From the NCBI GenBank assembly GCA_031254715.1, contig JAIRTY010000733.1, positions 1-10,149 of the forward strand: a stretch of DNA of 10,149 nucleotides, written 5' to 3'. This document shows positions 4,830 through 10,149 of the stretch, in pieces. Numbering within the stretch: position 1 is the first letter of the stretch; each line of letters begins with the position of its first letter. Made by a program: the position numbers and the translations under genes. This stretch comes from Nocardiopsaceae bacterium (GTDB lineage: Bacteria; Actinomycetota; Actinomycetes; Streptosporangiales; Streptosporangiaceae). The notes under the pieces were generated by a model that saw nothing but the letters and a program-made list of their open reading frames with translations, made no database searches and was not told the origin of the DNA.

Positions 4830-7280
4830 CTACCCGGAGCCTTCCCCGCCGGACTGCGAGTCACCCGGCGCCAGCAGCTCGTACGCGGGGTTGATCATCA
4901 CCGGCTGCCCGTCCTGCTCGCCCACCGGCCCCCGGAACCGGACCTTGGCGCCGCAGATCAGGCCGGGGATATGGGTGCGGCCGTAGAACATTGCGGTGAG
5001 CTGCCCGGTCGAGTCGCTGATCTCGGTCGCCAGCACGGCGCTGCGCTCCACCGGGCGGATCTCCACCGTCCGCACCCGCCCTTCCACCGTCGCCCGGCCG
5101 GGCGGCACCACCGAGCCGATCGGGCTCACCCCCCGCGACGGCTTCGGGCGCTTGTAGGCAGCCTGATCGCCGTCCGCGGCCAGCTTCCTGGCGACCCGGG
5201 CGGCGCCGTCACCGGCCGCCACGGTGGCGGCCGGTTCCATGGCCGGCTCGCCGGGCTCCTTCCCGGGCGCGGTCTGGCGCTCGTGCAGCACTTCCAGCCG
5301 GCTCCGGACGTCGAACGGGACGATGGTGGCGGCCGAGTGGGGGATCTGGCTGACCGCGCTGGCGATCTTGTCTGCGGTCCGGTCGTGCAGCAGGCGGCCC
5401 AGCAGCGGGGAGTACACCCGGCGCGGCAGCACCACCGTGACCTGGGTGCCGGGCTGGGCGGCCTCGGCCGCCACCAGTTCCGCGGCCGCCCTGGTCAGCC
5501 GCCGGTCCGGGCAGTCGACAAAGTCGAGTACGACCCCCCGGTCGGCCCGCGCCCATTCCTGCCGCAGCGTTTCCGCCTGCGCGGTGTCGATGACGAAGTG
5601 GACCGCCCGCAGCATGGTGGGGCGCAGGCTGCGGGCGTAACGCAGCGCCGCGATGGTGGCCAGGTCGAAGCTGTCCACCAGCAGGTACACGGTGCGCCGG
5701 GGGTACTTCGGCGGCTCCGCCGGGCGCGGCCGGACCCCGATCCGCTCCAGCACCTGGCTCTCCATCTGGTACTCGCGGTTGAGCCGGATCAGTGCCGGGA
5801 CGCCGACCGCGAACAGCACCACGACCAGCCAGGCGCCCTCGGTGAACTTGACGACCGCAAAGACCAGCACCACCACCGAGGACATCGCCCCGGCCGAGGC
5901 GTTGATGATGAGCTTCCGCCGCCAGCCGGGCTCCCGGCGGTTGTGGTGGTACCGGGCCATGCCGAAGCCGGCCAGGGAGAACGCCGTGAACACGCCGATG
6001 GCGTAGAACGGGACCAGCCGGTTGACGTTCGTGCCGACGACGATCATCAGCGCCAGCGCGCAGGCCGTCAGCACGATGATCCCGTTCGAGAAAACCAGCC
6101 GGTGCCCGCGCTTCAGCAGCCACCGGGGCAGGAACGCGTCACCCGCGACAAAGCTGGCCAGGAACGGGAACCCGTTGAAGCTGGTGTTGGCGCCGGTATA
6201 GAGGATGAGCGCGCTCGCGGCCTGGACCGATATGAACAGCACCTGGCCGGCAGCCGAGTGCCCGCCCACGATCTGGGCCTCCTGGGCCAGCATGGTCGGG
6301 TAGCCGGTGGTCCGGGGGGTGGCGTGGGTCAGGTGCGCCAGCCACGAGATGCCCGCCACCAGGGCGCCCAGGATCAGCCCCATCGAGACCAGGACCTTGC
6401 GGGCGTTGGCGCTCTCCGGCGGCCGGAACGCGCCCACCGCGTCGGACACCGCTTCGATGCCGGTCAGTGACGACCCGCCATTGGCGAACGACTTGAGGAT
6501 GGTGAACACGAGCACGAACATGGTCAGCCCGGCGGTGCTCGCGCCGATCGGATAATGATGCGCCAGCTGGTGCGGGTTCTCGTTAGGCAGGTTTCCGAGG
6601 ATCTCCCGCACCAGCCCGATCGCGATCATCAGCAGTACGGCGGCGGAGAACAGGTAGGTGGGGACCGCGAACGAACGGCCCGCCTCCCTGAGGCCGCGCA
6701 GGTTCCCGAACAGCATCAGCAGCACCACGCCGACCGTGATCTCCAGCGAGTACGGTCCGAGCGCGGGTACCGCGGAGACCACCGCCGCGGTCCCGGCCGA
6801 TGTCTGCACCGCCACCGTGACCACGTAGTCCACCAGCAGCGCCACCGCGGCGACCTGGGCCACCCGGGGGCCGAAGTTGTCGCGCGCCACCACGTAGGAG
6901 CCGCCCGGCCGGACGTAGACCGACACGACTTCCCGGTACGACAGCACCACCAGCACCAGCACGAACAGCACCACGCCGGTCACCGGGAGCAGCATCGTGA
7001 AGGCGGCGAGCCCGAAGATGGGCAGCAGCCCGATGAGGATCTCCTCGGGGCCGTAGGCCGAGGAGGAGATCCCATCCGGCGACAGCACGCCGAGCGCGAG
7101 CGGCTTGGTCAGCCGCTGCTCGCCCAGGTCCGCGTTCACCAGCGGCGGGCCCAGCAGGCGGCGCTTGACGGAATACCAGAGCCCCTCCGGGGCCTGCTCA
7201 GCGCCCAGGAAGGTTCCCATCGCTCGCCGTATCGCCACCGTGCGTCCTGTCGCTTGCCCGTCCCTGCCGTCGCCTTTCAT
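4830..7280 (-). CDS. KimA/APC-like permease with C-terminal USP-like and OB-fold domains
   Basis: Polytopic transporter of 816 residues, much longer than ordinary APC permeases. Residues ~55-510 form an APC-fold membrane domain of about 12 helices. TM1 reads LGVLSPDGISSSAYGPEEIL (66-80), with D69 and Y76 seven apart, like the K+-site Asp/Tyr pair of Bacillus KimA (recalled, not aligned). A GGSSLTGIEAVSD block and an ANTSFNGFPFLASF block follow, as in that group. Residues ~525-665 (RTVYLLVDSFDLATIAALRYARSLRP onward) look like the cytosolic universal-stress-protein-like domain of KimA-type importers. After a polar linker, residues ~728-803 form an OB fold (ATVEGRVRTVEIRP, HIPGLICGAKVRFRGPVG, then INPAYELL). 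K+ uptake is the best guess; amino acid transport cannot be excluded. The start is uncertain: ATG 7280 lacks a Shine-Dalgarno, while GTG 7238 has AGGA 6 nt upstream, and ATG 7220 is another option. It follows the NRAMP gene after 45 bp. Confidence 0.82.
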   Translation of the reverse strand: MKGDGRDGQATGRTVAIRRAMGTFLGAEQAPEGLWYSVKRRLLGPPLVNADLGEQRLTKPLALGVLSPDGISSSAYGPEEILIGLLPIFGLAAFTMLLPVTGVVLFVLVLVVLSYREVVSVYVRPGGSYVVARDNFGPRVAQVAAVALLVDYVVTVAVQTSAGTAAVVSAVPALGPYSLEITVGVVLLMLFGNLRGLREAGRSFAVPTYLFSAAVLLMIAIGLVREILGNLPNENPHQLAHHYPIGASTAGLTMFVLVFTILKSFANGGSSLTGIEAVSDAVGAFRPPESANARKVLVSMGLILGALVAGISWLAHLTHATPRTTGYPTMLAQEAQIVGGHSAAGQVLFISVQAASALILYTGANTSFNGFPFLASFVAGDAFLPRWLLKRGHRLVFSNGIIVLTACALALMIVVGTNVNRLVPFYAIGVFTAFSLAGFGMARYHHNRREPGWRRKLIINASAGAMSSVVVLVFAVVKFTEGAWLVVVLFAVGVPALIRLNREYQMESQVLERIGVRPRPAEPPKYPRRTVYLLVDSFDLATIAALRYARSLRPTMLRAVHFVIDTAQAETLRQEWARADRGVVLDFVDCPDRRLTRAAAELVAAEAAQPGTQVTVVLPRRVYSPLLGRLLHDRTADKIASAVSQIPHSAATIVPFDVRSRLEVLHERQTAPGKEPGEPAMEPAATVAAGDGAARVARKLAADGDQAAYKRPKPSRGVSPIGSVVPPGRATVEGRVRTVEIRPVERSAVLATEISDSTGQLTAMFYGRTHIPGLICGAKVRFRGPVGEQDGQPVMINPAYELLAPGDSQSGGEGSG

Positions 7281-7290
7281 ACCACTAGCT

Positions 7291-7333
7291 GCGGGTAGCC
7301 GAGTCCACAGGACCCTGCGGGCCGGCTACCCGC
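7291..7333. repeat. 11-bp inverted repeat between NRAMP and permease genes
   Basis: GCGGGTAGCCG (7291-7301) is perfectly complementary to CGGCTACCCGC (7323-7333), with a 21-nt loop. The loop holds two small hairpins: GTCC/GGAC (7303-7313) and CCC/GGG (7313-7321), which share one base. The distal arm contains the NRAMP stop codon (7328-7326) and the structure ends 10 nt before the permease ATG. There is no U-tract. It may be an intercistronic RNA structure (attenuator, stability or processing element) or a translation control for the permease. Confidence 0.5.
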
Positions 7334-8702
7334 CGCCGAAAAAGCCTGCCACGGTGGTGGCGAGCAGGAACAGGCTCATCGCGGACACACCGGCCACCAC
7401 CACGGTCGCCACCGCCCGGAACACCGGGCCGTTGGCGGCGTCGCCGAGCACGCTGCGGCGGTTGGTGAGGACCAGGATGTAGACGAGGATGACCGGGGTG
7501 AGCACGCCCTGCAGCACATAGCTGCCGATCAGCAGCGTGATCAGGTTGATCTGGGTCAGCGCGAGCGCGGCGCCGATCACGATCTGCACCGTGAACAGCC
7601 CCAGGAACAGCCTGGCCTCGGCGAACCGGCGGGATATCGAGCGCTCGACGCCCACCGCCTCGCTGATCGCGTACGCGCTCGACAGCGGGACCACGGCTCC
7701 GGCCAGCGCCGACGCGCCGATCAGGCCCAGCGCGAACAGGGTCTCGGCGGCCTGCCCCGCCACCGGGCGCAGCGCGCGGGCGGCCTCGGCGGCCGAGTTC
7801 AGCGGCCCGCTGCCGCCGATCGCCGCCGCGGTGGCGATGATGATCGTCATTGCCACGACGACGGCGAATACCGCGCCCAGGACGGCGTCCAGCCGCACCC
7901 GCGGGTAGTCGGCGCGGTCGGCGCCCCGGTCCACCACCCCGGACGCCGCGTAGAGCTGCATGTACGGGCTGATGGTGGTGCCGATGAGGGCGACCCCGAG
8001 CAGCAGGAACCCCTTGCTGAATTCCAGGTGGGGGATCACCAGGTCGGTCCCGGCCTGGGCCCAGTCGGCGTTACCGAGCACCGCGGCGAGCGGGTAGGCG
8101 AGGAACCCGAGCGACAGCACCAGGAAGACCCGCTCGGCGTAGCGGTAGGTGCCGAACAGGACCAGCGCCCAGATGGCCACCGCCGCCACCGGGATGATGA
8201 TGTACCGGCTCACGCCGAACAGCCCGAACGCGGCCCCGATGCCAGCGAACTCCGAGACCACCAGGCCCGCGTTCCCGATCAGGATGCAGCCCAGCGCGAC
8301 CGCGGCCAGCCGCAGGCTGAATTGCTCCCGGATCAGGGCGGCCAGGCCCTTGCCGGTGTGGGTGCCCAGCCGCACCGCCATCTCCTGCACCATGACCAGC
8401 GAGATCGCGACCAGCAGCATGAAGAACAGGGTGCGGTAGCCGAACTGCGAGCCGGCCGAGGCGTAGGTGGCGATCCCGCCCGCGTCGTTGCCCGCGTTCG
8501 CGGCCACGATGCCGGGGCCGGCGATGGCCAGGATGAGCCAGAGCCGGCCCCGGCGCACCCGGACCAGCCGGATGCCGCCCGCCCGGACCCGGGTCAGCGA
8601 GGTCAGGCCGTGGGCCCGGGACGGCTCCGTCGCCGGCTCCGGTGCGTCCTGCTGGCCGCCCGGCTGCCTGGCCGCTGCTCCGTCCGGTCCGGGCGTGGTC
8701 AC
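7326..8702 (-). CDS. NRAMP-family divalent cation transporter with atypical metal site
   Basis: NRAMP/SLC11-type proton-linked metal transporter of 458 residues with about 11 membrane helices after a ~50-residue polar, Pro/Ala-rich cytosolic N-terminus. TM1 reads GNDAGGIATYASAGSQFGY. D73-A-G-G76 stands where Mn/Fe transporters have DPGN, so the Asp is kept but Asn is Gly. TM6 reads GTTISPY (241-247) where the classical motif is GATVMPH, so the metal-binding Met is Ser (S245) and the His is Tyr (Y247). The fold match is strong, but substrate choice probably differs from MntH. NRAMP-related Mg2+ transporters (NRMT) are one known group with altered sites. It starts with GTG inside the stop of the upstream gene (GTGA, 8702-8699) and lacks its own Shine-Dalgarno, so translation is likely coupled. 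The next gene follows after 45 bp. Confidence 0.86.
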   Translation of the reverse strand: MTTPGPDGAAARQPGGQQDAPEPATEPSRAHGLTSLTRVRAGGIRLVRVRRGRLWLILAIAGPGIVAANAGNDAGGIATYASAGSQFGYRTLFFMLLVAISLVMVQEMAVRLGTHTGKGLAALIREQFSLRLAAVALGCILIGNAGLVVSEFAGIGAAFGLFGVSRYIIIPVAAVAIWALVLFGTYRYAERVFLVLSLGFLAYPLAAVLGNADWAQAGTDLVIPHLEFSKGFLLLGVALIGTTISPYMQLYAASGVVDRGADRADYPRVRLDAVLGAVFAVVVAMTIIIATAAAIGGSGPLNSAAEAARALRPVAGQAAETLFALGLIGASALAGAVVPLSSAYAISEAVGVERSISRRFAEARLFLGLFTVQIVIGAALALTQINLITLLIGSYVLQGVLTPVILVYILVLTNRRSVLGDAANGPVFRAVATVVVAGVSAMSLFLLATTVAGFFGGG

Positions 8703-10018
8703 TGCAGCAGCTTAGGAAAGTGGAGGTGGCCGTGACCGGGCACCAGCGCGTCGAGCACGTCGTCCGACAGGATCCTGCCCAGCGGCCTGCCGTCGTCGTC
8801 CACCACCAGCACCGATGACCGCCGCGACTCCACCAGCTCGGTGGCGACGGTGTCCAGGTCGGCGTCCGGGGACAGGGTGGCGGGCGGGCCGTCGGGGCCG
8901 ATCAGCTCGCCGATCCGGGTGTCACCGTCGCTGACCAGCAGATCGAACATGGACACGTCGCCCAGCAGCCGCCCGTCCCGGCTGACCACCGCCACCGAGT
9001 CGATCTCGGTCCGGTGCTCGGCCTGTCCGGCCAGCCTGCGCCGGAGCCCGTCCACGGTCTCGTCGGGCTCGGCGCAGGCCAGCACGCTGGTCATGAACCC
9101 GCCCGCCTCATCGCCGGGGTAGCCGAGCAGCCGCGCCAGCTCCCGCCCGGTCGCGGCCGGCATCCCCGCCAGCAGCTGCGACTGCTCGTCCGGCGCCAGC
9201 TCGCGGAGGGCGTCCACGGCCTCGTCCGGTTCCATCCGGGCCAGCAGGTCGGCCGCCTGCTGCGGCGCCATCTCCCGTAGCAGCGCGGTCAGCTCGTCCG
9301 GCTCCATCTCTTCCAGCGCGTCGGCTGCCACCTCCCGGTCGAGGCTGTCGATCACCTCCTGCCGGCCTGGCCGGCCGAGTCCTTCCAGCACGTCCGCGAG
9401 CTCGGCCGGCCGCAGCCGCCGCAGCGCGGTGTGCCGGGCCCGCAGCTTGACTGCGGCCGGCGCCTCCGCCGAGTCGGCGCCGAACGACTCGATAGCCGCC
9501 CAGTCGATCACCCGCTCCGGGGTCGGCCGCCCCCGCCAGCGCTTCGGGCCCAGCCGGCGCAGCAGCGTCTGCAGGCTCACATCCACGCCCACCAGCCGGA
9601 CCTGCTCGCCGACCTGGGCCAGGTACAGGTCGGCGGCGCGGATCACCTGGATCTCGTCGGTGTCCACCAGCTGATGGTCCAGGATGTCGCGGGTCAGTAG
9701 CACCTCGCCCTCCCGGCGCTGGAACTCGCGCAGGTCCATCCGCGCGGTCCGGAGCGTGACCGAGCGGTGGTCCACCCGGCCGATCGCGGCGGCATCGAGG
9801 AACGCCTGCCTGCGCCCGACCCGGATCACGATCCCGGTGATCGCCGGATAGTCCTCGCCGCCGCCCATCCGGGCCACCACGTCCACCAGCCGGCCGACCT
9901 CCTGGCCGGACTGGTTCAGCACCGGGCAGCCGCTCAGGCCTACCAGGGAGATGATGTTCTGCCGGACCAGGCGGCTGCTCATCAGCCGTCTGCCGGTCAG
10001 GAAATGCCGCTCGGACAC
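8699..10018 (-). CDS. Pore-less MgtE-like regulator: PRC-barrel + MgtE N-domain + CBS pair
   Basis: Soluble protein of 439 residues. Residues ~20-110 resemble a PRC-barrel (GCPVLNQSGQEVGRLVDVVAR, AITGIVIRVG, AFLDAAAIGRV). A second, similar short stretch follows (DILDHQLVDTDEIQVIRAADLYL, ~110-135). Residues ~200-300 are the helical MgtE N-domain with its acidic repeats (LADVLEGLG, ADALEEMEPDELTALLREM, AADLLARMEPDEAVDAL). Residues ~305-430 are two CBS motifs (GGFMTSVLACAEPDETV; TLSPDADLDTVATELVESRRSSVLVVDDDGRPLGRI). In MgtE channels the N and CBS domains sense cytosolic Mg2+ and gate the pore. Here no membrane helices follow, so it cannot be the channel itself. Similar pore-less proteins are common in actinobacteria. 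The GTG start is chosen because GGAGG lies 5 nt upstream (10028-10024); the in-frame ATG at 9982 has none. It overlaps the NRAMP start by 4 bases, suggesting a sensor or partner for that transporter. Confidence 0.88.
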   Translation of the reverse strand: MSERHFLTGRRLMSSRLVRQNIISLVGLSGCPVLNQSGQEVGRLVDVVARMGGGEDYPAITGIVIRVGRRQAFLDAAAIGRVDHRSVTLRTARMDLREFQRREGEVLLTRDILDHQLVDTDEIQVIRAADLYLAQVGEQVRLVGVDVSLQTLLRRLGPKRWRGRPTPERVIDWAAIESFGADSAEAPAAVKLRARHTALRRLRPAELADVLEGLGRPGRQEVIDSLDREVAADALEEMEPDELTALLREMAPQQAADLLARMEPDEAVDALRELAPDEQSQLLAGMPAATGRELARLLGYPGDEAGGFMTSVLACAEPDETVDGLRRRLAGQAEHRTEIDSVAVVSRDGRLLGDVSMFDLLVSDGDTRIGELIGPDGPPATLSPDADLDTVATELVESRRSSVLVVDDDGRPLGRILSDDVLDALVPGHGHLHFPKLLQ

Positions 10019-10019
10019 A

Positions 10020-10037
10020 GCAACCTCCGCAGGTTGC
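10020..10037 (-). promoter_or_regulatory. Hairpin sequestering the Shine-Dalgarno of the operon's first gene
   Basis: GCAACCTCCGCAGGTTGC (plus strand) forms a perfect 7-bp stem (10020-10026 with 10031-10037) and a 4-nt loop. In the minus-strand transcript the ribosome-binding sequence GGAGGU lies in the loop and the 3' arm, with the GUG start just 1 nt beyond the stem. Such a fold would be expected to limit ribosome access, giving a possible point of translational control. Confidence 0.6.
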
Positions 10038-10049
10038 CGGCCGGGGATC

Positions 10050-10108
10050 CGCGAGGCCTGGCTCGCGGCCAGCGCCTCCCGCCGCGGGGGCGTGCCCGCG
10101 GCCTCGCG
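10050..10108 (-). promoter_or_regulatory. Structured 5' leader of the ion-transport operon (candidate regulatory RNA)
   Basis: Nested inverted repeats lie upstream of the MgtE-like gene. CGCGAGGCC (10050-10058) pairs with GGCCTCGCG (10100-10108). Inside is TGGC/GCCA (10059-10071). GCCGCGGG (10081-10088) pairs with CCCGCGGC (10095-10102) around a 6-nt loop; this stem shares 10100-10102 with the outer stem, so the two compete at their edges. I see no conserved M-box or Mn2+ riboswitch core. High GC content makes some pairing likely by chance, so this is only a candidate. The remaining 10109-10149 shows no clear promoter or gene. Confidence 0.35.
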
Positions 10109-10149
10109 CTAGCCCGTCACGGCCGGCAGGAGTAGAGAACGGAACAGGC

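Noticed and set aside
5209..6123. Minus-strand open frame of 304 codons within the permease
   Set aside because: Shifted-frame shadow with Arg/Pro/Gly-rich composition; no homology features.
4713..6470. Plus-strand open frame of 585 codons antisense to the permease
   Set aside because: Composition is rich in H, R, D, Q, G with no recognisable domain. It is the antisense shadow of the minus-strand transporter, which has clear membrane helices and motifs.
6555..7298. Plus-strand open frame of 247 codons opposite the permease N-terminal half
   Set aside because: His/Arg/Gln/Asp-rich antisense product without domains, opposite a well-supported gene.
8028..8735. Plus-strand open frame of 235 codons opposite NRAMP
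   Set aside because: Antisense shadow; the minus-strand frame has the NRAMP helices and motifs.
9170..9330. Repeated DNA similarity within the MgtE-like gene (recurring CTCGTCCGG-type segments)
   Set aside because: Explained by the internal protein repeats of the MgtE N-domain, not by a separate repeat or CRISPR array.
10030..10149. M-box (Mg2+) or yybP-ykoY (Mn2+) riboswitch upstream of the MgtE-like gene
   Set aside because: The conserved core elements of either class that I could recall were not found; only generic stems are visible, so it is kept as an uncharacterised leader.

Overview
The window is GC-rich throughout, with strong G/C bias at third codon positions, GTG starts and at least one apparently leaderless gene. 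This points to a high-GC actinobacterium. I cannot name the genus from the sequence alone.

Layout. (1) 1-2385, plus strand: the C-terminal 794 codons of a SNF2-type helicase whose 5' end lies outside the window. (2) 2386-3830: an accessory patch. It holds a compact vapBC-type toxin-antitoxin pair (2413-3074) behind a perfect palindromic operator/promoter. Next comes a roughly 140 bp remnant of an IS5-like transposase, whose outer end appears to supply the last base of the vapC stop codon. Last is a broken DUF574-type SAM methyltransferase whose N-terminal motif now lies head to head with its C-terminal half on the opposite strand. (3) 3884-10018, minus strand: four tightly packed genes. In transcription order they are a pore-less MgtE-like PRC-barrel/MgtE-N/CBS protein, an NRAMP-family transporter, a KimA/APC-like permease with C-terminal USP-like and OB-fold domains, and a CDF cation exporter.

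The minus-strand genes look like one ion-homeostasis operon: 4-base GTGA overlap, then 45 bp, then 25 bp between genes. The first gene resembles the cytosolic Mg2+-sensing part of MgtE but has no membrane channel. It is translationally coupled to an NRAMP protein whose metal-site residues differ from those of classical Mn/Fe transporters. The third gene belongs to an APC group related to potassium importers and carries an extra OB fold. The fourth is a zinc/divalent-cation efflux family member. A possible reading is Mg2+ or other divalent sensing and import combined with K+ uptake and divalent efflux. This is inference from family and context.

Possible RNA-level control of the operon is visible at two places. 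A 7-bp hairpin pairs part of the Shine-Dalgarno of the first gene, with further GC-rich stems upstream of it. An 11-bp stem spans the end of the NRAMP gene and the spacer before the permease. No CRISPR array, tRNA or rRNA was seen.
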